Assembly (NCBI RefSeq): GCF_008642375.1
Contig: NZ_CP029194.1
Coordinates: forward strand, 3,348,001 to 3,412,000
From: Streptomyces venezuelae
Lineage (GTDB): Bacteria; Actinomycetota; Actinomycetes; Streptomycetales; Streptomycetaceae
Reading direction: 5' to 3'
Length of the DNA stretch: 64,000 bases
The notes under the pieces were generated by a model. The model saw nothing but the letters and a program-made list of their open reading frames with translations, made no database searches and was not told where the DNA came from. Shown here one piece after another: positions 9,705 to 18,220 of this stretch; within the stretch, counting starts at the first letter, position 1, and each line of letters opens with the position of its first letter. The position numbers were made by a program, and so were the translations under genes.

Positions 9705-10456
9705 CACATGTCCTTCTGCGTACGGGGACGCGAATGCGTCACACCGCCGGGACCCGCCGGCCCCGGCCCGCGCCCGCGTTGCGGAGGCACGCCTTCCAGC
9801 GGAACCACGCCCCCACCTGCCCCATCGGCCACTTCGTCCGGAGCTCCGTCGGCCCCGAGGAGCTCGGCGAGCTTCTTGAGACCCCGGTGCGCGGCGGTCC
9901 GTACGGCGCCGGGGCGCTTGCCCAGGGTGTCGGCGGCGCTCTTGGCGTCCAGGCCGACGACGACGCGCAGGACGACGGCCTCGGCCTGGTCCTGCGGGAG
10001 TTGGGCTATCAGGTGCATGGTGCGGCCGGTGGCCAGGGCTTCCAGTGCCTCGTCCGCGGTGTCGGAGTCGGCGGGCTTGTCGGTGAGTTCGGTGTCGTCG
10101 GCGCCCACGGCGGGCCGCCGGCCGCGCATCCGGATGTGGTCGAGCGCGCGGTTGCGGGCGATCCGGGCCGCCCAGCCGCGGAAGCGGTCCGCGTCTCCGC
10201 TGAAGCGGTCGAGGTCGCGCGCGATCTGGAGCCAGGACTCCGAGGCGACGTCCTCGGCGTCGCCCTCGCCGACCAGTGTGCGTATGTAGCCGACCAACCG
10301 AGGATGCACGGCGCGATACACAGTACGGAACGCGTTCTCGTCCCCGTCCTGTGCAGCGAGCACCGCGGCCGTCAGCTCCGCGTCGTCCCCCAGCACTCCC
10401 CAAACCCTGTTCGTCGGTCGCGTCGTCGCGTCGTCGCGGCCGGTCATTGCCGCCAC
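9704..10456 (-). CDS. ECF-type RNA polymerase sigma factor
   Basis: The product is at most 250 residues. Region 2 is visible in FRTVYRAVHPRLVGYIRTLV with DAEDVASESWLQIARDL and FRGWAARIARNRALDHIRMR. Region 4 has LPQDQAEAVVLRVVVGLDAKSAADTLGKRPGAVRTAAHRGL. After region 4 there is an unusual Gly/Pro-rich tail of about 50 residues. The start is uncertain: GTG 10456, ATG 10447 or a downstream codon near GVLGDDAELTAAV. It is translationally coupled to the putative membrane anti-sigma factor downstream. Regulation by the upstream intergenic region is likely, but the inducing signal cannot be told from the sequence. Confidence 0.9.
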   Translation of the reverse strand: MAAMTGRDDATTRPTNRVWGVLGDDAELTAAVLAAQDGDENAFRTVYRAVHPRLVGYIRTLVGEGDAEDVASESWLQIARDLDRFSGDADRFRGWAARIARNRALDHIRMRGRRPAVGADDTELTDKPADSDTADEALEALATGRTMHLIAQLPQDQAEAVVLRVVVGLDAKSAADTLGKRPGAVRTAAHRGLKKLAELLGADGAPDEVADGAGGGVVPLEGVPPQRGRGPGPAGPGGVTHSRPRTQKDM

Positions 10457-10804
10457 GCTGCCTCGCGCACCTGCACGCTACGTCGTGCCCCCGCGCCGCG
10501 TCCACGCGGTCCGGGGTCTTTGTACAAGTTGCAACCTTCGAGGCGGCCGCCGCGCTGCACGTGCGGGTGCACATGCCGGTGTGACACAAACCGCAGCACC
10601 GGCGCTGTATGGAGTACGGAGCCGTGCTGCGGCTCCGTGGATGACGACCGGGGCCTCTCCTGTGGGGGGTGGCGGCCCCGGTCGTCTCCCTTTTCCGCCC
10701 CTCCCCCTCCGCTTCGCGCCACCCGTCCTGGGCTGGGCGCAGTGCACCCTTTCCACTGTCAACCGACAGTTGACACCCCAGGGGTGTCAACCTAGGGTTG
10801 CCTC
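10457..10804. promoter_or_regulatory. 348-bp divergent intergenic region
   Basis: It separates the leftward sigma factor gene from the rightward Clp-N-domain gene. I see no convincing gene in it. The left half holds an 8-bp palindrome TTGTACAA (10519-10526), possibly part of the sigma promoter. The right 45 bases carry clustered inverted repeats listed separately. Confidence 0.4.
10757..10800 (+). promoter_or_regulatory. Cluster of interleaved inverted repeats upstream of the Clp-N gene
   Basis: Three dyads overlap. TGTCAAC (10757-10763) and GTTGACA (10769-10775) are spaced by five bases. TTGACACCCC (10770-10779) and GGGGTGTCAA (10781-10790) form a perfect 21-bp palindrome around one A. CAACC (10788-10792) and GGTTG (10796-10800) flank TAG. 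The heptamer TGTCAAC thus occurs three times in alternating orientation. The cluster ends four bases before the ATG at 10805, so it covers the promoter or leader and probably is an operator. Which protein binds is unknown; the gene itself encodes a helix-turn-helix and could autoregulate. Confidence 0.65.
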
Positions 10805-11545
10805 ATGACGAATCCGGTCGCTCCGAAGGTCCCCGTCCGCCTCGACGAGCTCATCGAGGCGATCAAGAAGGTCCACCCCGACGCCCTGGAACAGCTCTCC
10901 GGAGCGGTCATGGCCGCGGACCACCTCGGCGATGTCGCCGACCACCTCATCGGCCACTTCGTGGACCAGGCCCGGCGCTCGGGCGCCTCCTGGACCGACA
11001 TCGGCCGCAGCATGGGCGTCACGCGCCAGGCGGCCCAGAAGCGCTTCGTCCCCAAGGAGCCGGACACCGAGAAGATGGACCCGAGCGCCGGGTTCAACCG
11101 CTTCACCCCCCGCGCCCGGAACGTGGTGATGGCCTCCCAGAACGAGGCCACGGCCGCCGGGAACGGCGAGATCACCACCGCCCACCTGGCGCTCGGCCTG
11201 CTCGCCGAGCCCGAGGGGCTCGCGGCGTTCTGGATCCAGACGAAGGGCGTGACCCTCGACCAGGTCCGCGAGGCCGCCACCGCGACCCTGCCGCCGGCCG
11301 TCGACGAGCCGCCCACCCTCGTCCCGTACGACGCGGCGGCGAAGAAGGTCCTGGAGCTGACGTTCCGCGAGGCCCTGCGCCTCGGCCACAACTACGTCGG
11401 CACCGAGCACATCCTGCTGGCGCTCCTGGAGCACGAGGACGGCGAGGGGGTACTGACCGGCCTCGGCCTCGACAAGGCCACGGCGGAACGGGAGATCGCC
11501 GAGACGATCTCCTCGGTGACGATCCAGACCCCGGACGCCCCTTAG
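10805..11545 (+). CDS. Clp N-terminal repeat domain protein with N-terminal helix-turn-helix
   Basis: The product has 246 residues. Residues ~15-80 contain a putative DNA-binding helix-turn-helix (SGASWTDIGRSMGVTRQAAQ). Residues ~95-235 hold two Clp-N (Clp R) repeats: FNRFTPRARNVVMASQNEAT...ITTAHLALGLL and KVLELTFREALRLGHNYVGT...HILLALL. There is no AAA+ ATPase, so it is not a chaperone. The Clp-N fold in ClpA/ClpC binds substrates and adaptors, so this protein may tie a DNA-bound regulator to Clp proteolysis or sense misfolded protein. That role is inference. The stop overlaps the stop of the convergent gene by three bases. Confidence 0.85.
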   Translation: MTNPVAPKVPVRLDELIEAIKKVHPDALEQLSGAVMAADHLGDVADHLIGHFVDQARRSGASWTDIGRSMGVTRQAAQKRFVPKEPDTEKMDPSAGFNRFTPRARNVVMASQNEATAAGNGEITTAHLALGLLAEPEGLAAFWIQTKGVTLDQVREAATATLPPAVDEPPTLVPYDAAAKKVLELTFREALRLGHNYVGTEHILLALLEHEDGEGVLTGLGLDKATAEREIAETISSVTIQTPDAP

Positions 11546-12111
11546 GCGGTACGAGCCCGGCGCGAGACGACCGCGCGCAGCACGCGGCCGCCCTCGACGG
11601 AGAGCTCGCGGGCCCGGCGCAGGCCGGTCGGGCCGTGGGCGGCCGATTCGAGGACGGCCTGCTGGCGGCGGAGCTCCCCGGCGAGCAGCGGGCCCGCGCC
11701 GTCCGCGCCCCCGGCCCGGCAGCGCTCGACGAGCCCGTCCGGCACCCCGGCGGCGTCGAACCGGCCGTGCAGGGCGAGGGCGGTGGCGGAGCAGGCACCG
11801 GCCCAGGCGCGGAGGGCGTCGACGGTCCACGCCTGCGGGGCCGTCGCGAGCATCCCGCGCACGGCCTCGGCGTCCTCCGCCCCGGCCGCCCCCAGGTCGA
11901 CGAGGGCCTTGGCGACGGCCTCGCCCCATGCCGCCCCGTCGCCGCGCGCGACGGCCGCCCACACGGGCCGCAGGGCGTCGCCCCCGTCGGAGGCGAGCAG
12001 CGGCAGACAGCGGTCGAGGCAGGCGAGACCGGCCGCGGCCAGCCCCCGCTCGTCGGCCGTGTCGATCAGTTCCCGCAGGCTCCGGCCCGTTGCTGTCATC
12101 GCCGACGTCAT
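11542..12111 (-). CDS. Conserved hypothetical helical protein
   Basis: I do not recognise the family. The product is 189 residues from ATG 12111, chosen because GAGGAGG lies five bases upstream; an ATG at 12153 lacks a ribosome site. It is Ala/Leu/Arg-rich, predicted all-helical (RSLRELIDTADERGLAAAGL, WGEAVAKALVDLGA), with no signal peptide and no membrane helix. Its last codons overlap the convergent Clp-N gene. Nothing shows a function. Confidence 0.75.
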   Translation of the reverse strand: MTSAMTATGRSLRELIDTADERGLAAAGLACLDRCLPLLASDGGDALRPVWAAVARGDGAAWGEAVAKALVDLGAAGAEDAEAVRGMLATAPQAWTVDALRAWAGACSATALALHGRFDAAGVPDGLVERCRAGGADGAGPLLAGELRRQQAVLESAAHGPTGLRRARELSVEGGRVLRAVVSRRARTA

Positions 12112-12158
12112 GGACGCCTCCTCGCCACCCGAATGCGGACGCAGTACTTCCACTTACT

Positions 12159-12177
12159 GCGCCGGGGGGCGCTTTTT
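12159..12177 (+). terminator. Small hairpin followed by TTTTT
   Basis: GCGCC (12159-12163) and GGCGC (12168-12172) are followed by five T on the plus strand. It looks like a short intrinsic terminator for rightward transcripts, but no rightward gene ends here, so its use is doubtful. Confidence 0.25.
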
Positions 12178-12179
12178 CG

Positions 12180-12827
12180 TCACTGCGCGGCCGGAATCAT
12201 GCCAGTGGCCTTGGTGTGCTGCATAGAGGTCAGACGGCGGACGAAGAGGATCGCGAGGACGGCGGCGACGATGTCGACGGCATCGCCGACAAGGAGCCAG
12301 TTCGCCGCGGTGACGTACGCCTCGGCGGTCTCGGCCCGGTCGAACAGGCGGGAGCCGATCCGGCCCACGGCGAGATCGGCCAGGAAGACGGTCCACCAGG
12401 CGTTGAGCACCAGGAGCTCGCCCTCGCCGTCGGCCGCGTACGGGTCCCGGCGGCTGGCGCGCCAGATGTCGGCGGCGACCCCGTACGGGATCCAGATGAA
12501 CGCGATCGGGATGAACCAGCCGCCGATGGCCCAGCCGGGCTTCCGCCTCTGCAGGTCCGAGGCCCAGACCTCGGCGTTCATCCGCAGCCGGTGGAACCAG
12601 ACGATGAAGACGGTCGCGGTCGCGAGCAGCAGCAGGGCCTGCAGGCTCCAGGCCACCGTCAGCGCCAGTTCACCCCCGTACCCTTCGGGATCGGGGTGGC
12701 CGGCCAGGGCGCCGGCGAACAGGGACCGGAGGCCGAAGGTCTCGATCAGACTGAAGGCGTCGGCCAGGATCGTGGCGCCGAGCAGGGCGACGACGGCATG
12801 CGAAAGACCGTTCGGATTGCGGAGCAT
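12180..12827 (-). CDS. DUF4328-type integral membrane protein
   Basis: The 215-residue protein begins MLRNPNGLSHAVVALLGATI. Four hydrophobic segments are visible (residues ~8-28, ~52-76, ~98-120 and ~175-200). The central WFHRLRMNAEVW and PGWAIGGWFIPIAFIWIPYGVAADIWRAS regions match the DUF4328 pattern as I recall it. Its function is not known. It is monocistronic in appearance, 68 bases upstream of the next leftward gene. Confidence 0.8.
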   Translation of the reverse strand: MLRNPNGLSHAVVALLGATILADAFSLIETFGLRSLFAGALAGHPDPEGYGGELALTVAWSLQALLLLATATVFIVWFHRLRMNAEVWASDLQRRKPGWAIGGWFIPIAFIWIPYGVAADIWRASRRDPYAADGEGELLVLNAWWTVFLADLAVGRIGSRLFDRAETAEAYVTAANWLLVGDAVDIVAAVLAILFVRRLTSMQHTKATGMIPAAQ

Positions 12828-12950
12828 GGCTGTGCGTTTCCCCCCAGGGAAGTACGGCGTCCCTCCCCGGGGCGCCGGCGACGGCCGCTCGGCCGCCGCC
12901 GGGGGAACGTACGCGATCCGGAGGAGTTGCGTCCACAGACAAGACGCAGG

Positions 12951-14594
12951 TCAGCCGCGTACCTGCGTCGCCAGCGTCCGGAACTGCTCCCACGTCAGAG
13001 TCGGCGTCCCGGCGTCCCAGACCTTCTGGGCGAGCGCCGTCAGGGGCATGCGGATGCCGTTCGCCACCTGGGCCTGGGTCTGGGCCGCCGACAGGTCGCA
13101 CCAGACCGCGAACCGGCCGCCCAGGATCTGGGGTCCGTACCGCGCAGGGACCGGGGTCGTGCCGCGCAGGACCAGGGGCGTCCACTGCTCGTAGATGCGG
13201 CGGCCCGTGGGGTACGTGAACTGGTTGGGCTCGCCGAGGACGTAGTACAGGTACTCGTCGTTGAGGTTCACGACCTTGCGGCCCTCGGCCAGGTACTCGG
13301 CGGGCGGGCGCGCGCCGATCTCCTTGCCGGTCCAGTACTCGACCTCGATGCGCTTGTCGGCGGTGACGACACCGCCCCGGAAGAACCCGTCGTTCCAGGC
13401 CTTCGCCACCTTGCCCTCGCCGCGGACGACCGCCGCCCGGTCGTTCAGCCAGCCCTCCGCCAGGTCCTGGACCCCGGCCTGGGGCCCGTACTTCTGCCGG
13501 GCCGCCGTGGCCAGCTGCGGGTACGAGGCGGAGGGGTTGCGGACGGTCAGTGCCTGGTACTCGTCGGCGCCGACGTGGAACCAGCCGCCGGGGAAGAGCG
13601 CGGAGTACTCGCGCAGCAGATCGTCGACGATCTGCGCCGACGCGGGCTTGGAGATGTCGATCGCGCCCTGCCGCGGGACCCCCTGGACGTTGCGCAGCTG
13701 GAGGTCGGGGTGGGCGCGCAGGACGGCGCCGAGGTGTCCGGGCGAGTCGATCTCGGGCACGACGGTGATGTGCAGGCTCTGCGCGAGAGCGAGGATCCGG
13801 CGCACCTCGGCCTTGCTGAGGTGCTGGGCGGAGACGATCTCGGGGTGGGAGTCCGAGGCGATCCGGAAGCCCTGGTCGTCGGAGAAGTGCAGGCCGAACT
13901 GGTTGAGCTTGAGGTCGGCCATCTCGCGGAGGCGGTCCTCGATCCAGCCGGCGGTGAAGTGCTTGCGGGCGATGTCGACGTTCAGTCCGCGCTGGGGCTT
14001 CGCGGGCGCGTCGGTGACGACACCCTCCGGCATGGCGCCGGTGGCCTTGACCGACTGCTTGAGCGTCCGCGTGCCGTAGAAGACCCCGGCCTCGTCGGGG
14101 CCGGTGATCCGGACCCGGTTGTCACGGACGGTCAGGGTGTACGACTCGCGGGCGCCGGTCCCCCCGAGCGCCAGCTCGACGTCCCCGGGTCCGGCGGCGA
14201 CGGCGCCGCGGTACGGGACGCCGAGCTCCCCGGCGAGCAGCCTCCCCTCGTCGGCGAGACCCGCGCTGTTCGCGCCGAGGACGATCCCGGCCGCGGGCGC
14301 GGGCTTCCAGCCGGGACCGCGGGCGGGCTCGTGGTCGCGGACGGCCGGGATCACGCGGGGCTCGGTGGAGAGCGGGTACGTCCGCGTGGGGGTCGGCGTG
14401 GGAGGCGGCGTCGGTGTCGGGGAGGGCGGCGCGCTGGTGGGCGCCGCGCCCGTCGCCGTGGCGCCCGAGGGCGGGGAGAGCGACGGCGTGGGGGAAGGAG
14501 AGCCGCTCGAACAGGCCGCCACGGTGGCCAGTGCCACCACGGTCGCCATCAGTGCGGGGCCCCGGCGGGGCCCCCGTATGGAGTACCGCATCAT
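12951..14594 (-). CDS. Beta-N-acetylhexosaminidase lipoprotein (GH20)
   Basis: The product has 547 residues. A lipoprotein signal ends in VAAC (Cys28), followed by a ~45-residue Ser/Pro/Thr linker. Residues ~75-195 form the GH20 N-terminal alpha/beta domain and ~200-547 the catalytic barrel. The catalytic Asp-Glu pair is in HVGADEY (Asp344, Glu345), with the substrate-contacting HFSDDQGFR (about 236-244) and EIDSPGH (281-287) also present. Such enzymes release terminal GlcNAc or GalNAc from chitin fragments or glycans outside the cell. GGAAGGA precedes the first of two tandem ATG codons. No chitin-use genes lie nearby. Confidence 0.94.
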   Translation of the reverse strand: MMRYSIRGPRRGPALMATVVALATVAACSSGSPSPTPSLSPPSGATATGAAPTSAPPSPTPTPPPTPTPTRTYPLSTEPRVIPAVRDHEPARGPGWKPAPAAGIVLGANSAGLADEGRLLAGELGVPYRGAVAAGPGDVELALGGTGARESYTLTVRDNRVRITGPDEAGVFYGTRTLKQSVKATGAMPEGVVTDAPAKPQRGLNVDIARKHFTAGWIEDRLREMADLKLNQFGLHFSDDQGFRIASDSHPEIVSAQHLSKAEVRRILALAQSLHITVVPEIDSPGHLGAVLRAHPDLQLRNVQGVPRQGAIDISKPASAQIVDDLLREYSALFPGGWFHVGADEYQALTVRNPSASYPQLATAARQKYGPQAGVQDLAEGWLNDRAAVVRGEGKVAKAWNDGFFRGGVVTADKRIEVEYWTGKEIGARPPAEYLAEGRKVVNLNDEYLYYVLGEPNQFTYPTGRRIYEQWTPLVLRGTTPVPARYGPQILGGRFAVWCDLSAAQTQAQVANGIRMPLTALAQKVWDAGTPTLTWEQFRTLATQVRG

Positions 14595-14812
14595 TCGGAA
14601 TCCTTCCCTACGGAAGACGGTCCGGCCAATCGGGGGCGCTCCGAATGGGGGACGGAACCACGGACCGATCGCCGATCGTCCATCACTTGTTCCGAAACTC
14701 TCCCTTCCGGGTGAAATTCGCGCATCCGTCGGACACTTCCCACGTCCCGTCGATAACGTTCAGTCACGCCCATCCCGCCCACCCCGCCCGTCCCGGAGTA
14801 CCGGAGCCCACG

Positions 14813-15382
14813 CTGACCAGCGACACCCACGCCCCCTGCCGGAAACCGGGCTCCACGGACACGCCTGCCATACCCGCCCAGAACCAGGGCCCTTCCGTCC
14901 GCGGCCTCGCGGGCTTCAACGCCGCCTCGTCCGCCGAGGCCGAGGCCCTGCTCCTCTCCTGCTGCCACAGCCCCCGCTGGGCCGAACGGGTGGCCGCGCA
15001 CCGCCCGTACCCGACGGTCGACGCCCTGCTCGCCGCCGCCGACGAGGCCGGCTACGACCTGACCCGCGCCGATCTCGACGGGGCCCTGGCCGCCGAGTCC
15101 TCCGCCCCGCCGCACCCCGACGCCCCGCCGGCGGCGCGGACCGCGCTGCGGGCCGCCCACGCCGCGTACGAGAGCAGTTTCGGACACGCGTTCGTGATCA
15201 GCCTCGAAGGAGTAAGGCCAGGGGAGCGTCTCGACCAGGTTTTGGCAGGCATCCGGTCACGTCTCGGCAACGAACCTGAGGAAGAGCGCGTGATCGCCGC
15301 CGACGAACTGCGCCGACTCACCCGCGCCCGACTGGCCTTCCGGCTCGCCGAAGGCCTCACGCGGCGACACTCCGAAGCGTGA
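14813..15382 (+). CDS. OHCU-decarboxylase-like protein, probable CTG start
   Basis: The coding-like part begins near 14813, where CTG is preceded by GGAG with six-base spacing; upstream codons (to an ATG at 14645) give a low-complexity, non-coding-like N-terminus. The protein would be 189 residues. LAGFNAASSAEAEALLLSCC, SPRWAERVAAHRPYPTVDAL, AAYESSFGHAFVISLEG and SRLGNEPEEER follow the 2-oxo-4-hydroxy-4-carboxy-5-ureidoimidazoline decarboxylase fold. The AHPRIG-type catalytic histidine motif is not evident between the second and third blocks, so the enzyme may be inactive or altered. No other uric acid genes are nearby. It lies upstream of sdhC in the same orientation. Confidence 0.65.
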   Translation: MTSDTHAPCRKPGSTDTPAIPAQNQGPSVRGLAGFNAASSAEAEALLLSCCHSPRWAERVAAHRPYPTVDALLAAADEAGYDLTRADLDGALAAESSAPPHPDAPPAARTALRAAHAAYESSFGHAFVISLEGVRPGERLDQVLAGIRSRLGNEPEEERVIAADELRRLTRARLAFRLAEGLTRRHSEA

Positions 15383-15574
15383 TTCCGACCGGAACAGGGC
15401 GATTTCGGCTTGTGGGATAGCCCGTCCGTGCCTGTTTGATCACACCGATGGACCCCGCGCGAGCGAACCGACAAGTCGTCGCTACGATGACCGGGGCCGG
15501 TGGACCGTACCCGGCCGGGTCAGACCGACAGAGAAGCCGGCCGACCCTGATCCCCGCTCCCGGAGGGTTTTTCC

Positions 15575-15955
15575 GTGCCGGCTGGAACGCTGTACCGCGG
15601 CCGGGAAGGAATGTGGAGCTGGGTGGCTCATCGAGTCACCGGCGTCCTCATCTTCTTCTTCCTGTTCGTACACGTGCTGGACACCGCTCTCGTCCGCGTC
15701 TCCCCCGAGGCGTACGACGAGGTCGTCGCGACCTACAAGACGCCGATCGTCGCTCTTCTGGAGTACGGCCTCGTCGCAGCCATCCTCTTCCACGCGCTGA
15801 ACGGCCTCCGGGTCATCGCCGTGGACTTCTGGTCCAAGGGCCCGCGCTACCAGAAGCAGATGCTCTGGACCGTCGTGGGCATCTGGGTCGTGCTGATGGC
15901 GGGCTCGCTGTACCCCATCCTCGGCCACGCCGCACGTGAACTGTTCGGGAGCTGA
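15575..15955 (+). CDS. sdhC: Succinate dehydrogenase cytochrome b556 subunit
   Basis: The 126-residue protein starts at GTG 15575 after GGAGGG. Three membrane helices are visible (residues ~17-40, ~62-82, ~96-115). RGREGMWSWVAHRVTGVLIF carries the early Ser/Arg/His residues near the quinone and heme site, and LFHALNGLRVIAVDF has the conserved His and NGLR motif. It anchors SdhA/SdhB to the cytoplasmic membrane and takes part in menaquinone reduction. It is the first gene of sdhCDAB, eight bases from sdhD. Confidence 0.93.
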   Translation: MPAGTLYRGREGMWSWVAHRVTGVLIFFFLFVHVLDTALVRVSPEAYDEVVATYKTPIVALLEYGLVAAILFHALNGLRVIAVDFWSKGPRYQKQMLWTVVGIWVVLMAGSLYPILGHAARELFGS

Positions 15956-15963
15956 CGCCAGAT

Positions 15964-16440
15964 ATGTCCTCTGACACCACCTCCGCCGCGATCGGCCCCG
16001 TCGAGGGCGCCCACTACGACGTGGACAACCCCGCGCCGTACATCGAGGCCCCGCGCAAGCGCACCGGGAAGACCCCGCGCGCGACCCGCGGCAACTTCGA
16101 GATGGCCGCGTGGCTCTTCATGCGCCTCTCCGGCGTGGTCCTCGTCGTCCTGGTCCTCGGCCACCTGCTGATCCAGCTCTTCCTGGACGGCGGCGTCTCC
16201 AAGATCGGCTTCGCCTTCGTGGCCGGCCGCTGGGCGTCCCCGTTCTGGCAGGTCTGGGACCTGCTGATGCTCTGGCTCGCCATGCTGCACGGCGCCAACG
16301 GCCTCCGTACCGTCATCAACGACTACGCGGAGCGGGCCAACACGCGCCTGTGGCTCAAGGGCCTGCTGTACACCGCCACGGTGTTCACCATCCTTCTGGG
16401 CACGCTGGTGATCTTCACCTTCGACCCGAACATCCGCTAG
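15964..16440 (+). CDS. sdhD: Succinate dehydrogenase hydrophobic membrane anchor subunit
   Basis: The product is 158 residues. A ~45-residue hydrophilic N-terminus precedes three membrane helices (about 50-72, 95-112, 133-153). LGHLLIQ and MLHGANGLRTVINDY contain the conserved histidines and the same HxxNGLR element as SdhC, consistent with heme coordination by a pair of anchors. It sits between sdhC and sdhA, 25 bases from sdhA. Confidence 0.92.
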   Translation: MSSDTTSAAIGPVEGAHYDVDNPAPYIEAPRKRTGKTPRATRGNFEMAAWLFMRLSGVVLVVLVLGHLLIQLFLDGGVSKIGFAFVAGRWASPFWQVWDLLMLWLAMLHGANGLRTVINDYAERANTRLWLKGLLYTATVFTILLGTLVIFTFDPNIR

Positions 16441-16465
16441 GCACGGGGCTGAGGTAATCCACGTC

Positions 16466-18220
16466 ATGAAGATCCACAAGTACGACACCGTCATCGTCGG
16501 CGCCGGCGGCGCCGGCATGCGCGCCGCCATCGAGGCGACGAAGCGCAGCCGCACCGCCGTGCTGACGAAGCTCTACCCCACCCGCTCCCACACGGGCGCC
16601 GCGCAGGGCGGCATGGCCGCCGCGCTGGCGAACGTGGAGGAGGACAACTGGGAGTGGCACACCTTCGACACGGTCAAGGGCGGTGACTACCTGGTCGACC
16701 AGGACGCCGCCGAGATCCTGGCGAAGGAGGCCATCGACGCCGTCCTCGACCTGGAGAAGATGGGCCTGCCGTTCAACCGCACCCCGAACGGCACCATCGA
16801 CCAGCGCCGCTTCGGCGGTCACTCCCGCAACCACGGCGAGGCCCCGGTCCGCCGGTCCTGCTACGCCGCGGACCGCACCGGTCACATGATCCTCCAGACG
16901 CTGTACCAGAACTGCGTCAAGGAGGGCGTGGAGTTCTTCAACGAGTTCTACGTCCTGGACCAGCTCATCGTCGAGGTCGACGGGGTCAAGCACTCCGCGG
17001 GCGTCGTCGCCTACGAGCTGGCCACCGGCGAGATCCACATCTTCCAGGCCAAGGCCGTGATCTACGCGTCCGGCGGCACCGGCAAGTTCTTCAAGGTGAC
17101 CTCCAACGCCCACACCCTGACCGGTGACGGCCAGGCCGCGTGCTACCGCCGCGGTCTGCCCCTGGAGGACATGGAGTTCTTCCAGTTCCACCCGACGGGC
17201 ATCTGGCGCATGGGCATCCTGCTGACGGAGGGCGCCCGCGGTGAGGGCGGCATCCTCCGCAACAAGGACGGCGAGCGCTTCATGGAGAAGTACGCGCCGG
17301 TCATGAAGGACCTCGCGTCCCGTGACGTCGTCTCCCGCTCCATCTACACGGAGATCCGCGAGGGCCGCGGCTGCGGTCCCGAGGGCGACCACGTCTACCT
17401 GGACCTGACGCACCTTCCGCCGGAGCAGCTCGACGCCAAGCTCCCGGACATCACCGAGTTCGCCCGTACGTACCTCGGCATCGAGCCGTACACGGACCCG
17501 ATCCCGATCCAGCCCACCGCGCACTACGCCATGGGCGGCATCCCGACGAACGTCGAGGGTGAGGTCCTCTCGGACAACACCACCGTCGTCCCGGGCCTGT
17601 ACGCGGCCGGCGAGGTCGCCTGCGTGTCGGTGCACGGCGCCAACCGCCTCGGCACCAACTCGCTGCTCGACATCAACGTCTTCGGCAAGCGTTCGGGCAT
17701 CGCCGCGGCCGAGTACTCGGCCAAGGCCGACTTCGTCGAGCTGCCGGAGAACCCGGAGTCCCTCGTCGTCGCGCAGATCGAGAAGCTGCGCAACTCCACG
17801 GGCAGCGAGCGGGTCGCCGACCTGCGCCGCGAGCTCCAGGAGACGATGGACGCCAACGTGATGGTGTTCCGTACGGAGCAGACCATCAAGACGGCCGTCG
17901 AGAAGATCGCCGAGCTGCGCGAGCGCTACGAGAACGTGTCCATCCAGGACAAGGGCAAGCGCTTCAACACGGACCTCCTGGAGGCCATCGAGCTGGGCAA
18001 CCTGCTCGAACTGGCCGAGGTCATGGCCGTCTCGGCCCTGGCGCGCAAGGAGTCCCGCGGCGGTCACTACCGCGAGGACTACCCCAACCGCGACGACGTC
18101 AACTTCATGCGCCACACCATGGCGTACCGCGAGGTCGGCGAGGACGGCTCCGAGACCGTCCGTCTCGACTACAAGCCGGTCGTCCAGACCCGCTACCAGC
18201 CGATGGAGCGTAAGTACTGA
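16466..18220 (+). CDS. sdhA: Succinate dehydrogenase flavoprotein subunit
   Basis: The 584-residue protein has the FAD-binding GAGGAG at residues 12-17 and SHTGAAQGG, in which His42 is the expected covalent FAD attachment site. Catalytic-domain motifs include FHPTGI, LTEGARGEGG and HGANRLGTNSLLD. It oxidises succinate to fumarate on the cytoplasmic side and passes electrons to SdhB. Length and motifs are normal for actinobacteria. Its TGA shares one base with the sdhB start (TGATG). Confidence 0.97.
   Translation: MKIHKYDTVIVGAGGAGMRAAIEATKRSRTAVLTKLYPTRSHTGAAQGGMAAALANVEEDNWEWHTFDTVKGGDYLVDQDAAEILAKEAIDAVLDLEKMGLPFNRTPNGTIDQRRFGGHSRNHGEAPVRRSCYAADRTGHMILQTLYQNCVKEGVEFFNEFYVLDQLIVEVDGVKHSAGVVAYELATGEIHIFQAKAVIYASGGTGKFFKVTSNAHTLTGDGQAACYRRGLPLEDMEFFQFHPTGIWRMGILLTEGARGEGGILRNKDGERFMEKYAPVMKDLASRDVVSRSIYTEIREGRGCGPEGDHVYLDLTHLPPEQLDAKLPDITEFARTYLGIEPYTDPIPIQPTAHYAMGGIPTNVEGEVLSDNTTVVPGLYAAGEVACVSVHGANRLGTNSLLDINVFGKRSGIAAAEYSAKADFVELPENPESLVVAQIEKLRNSTGSERVADLRRELQETMDANVMVFRTEQTIKTAVEKIAELRERYENVSIQDKGKRFNTDLLEAIELGNLLELAEVMAVSALARKESRGGHYREDYPNRDDVNFMRHTMAYREVGEDGSETVRLDYKPVVQTRYQPMERKY

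Noticed and set aside
8577..10790. A single 737-codon open frame covering the anti-sigma-like gene and the sigma gene region
   Set aside because: The first ~360 codons are an out-of-frame shadow of the sigma gene; only the part from ATG 9704 has coding character.
12159..12177. A rightward intrinsic terminator implying a small rightward gene before it
   Set aside because: No rightward coding sequence ends there; the hairpin is only five base pairs.
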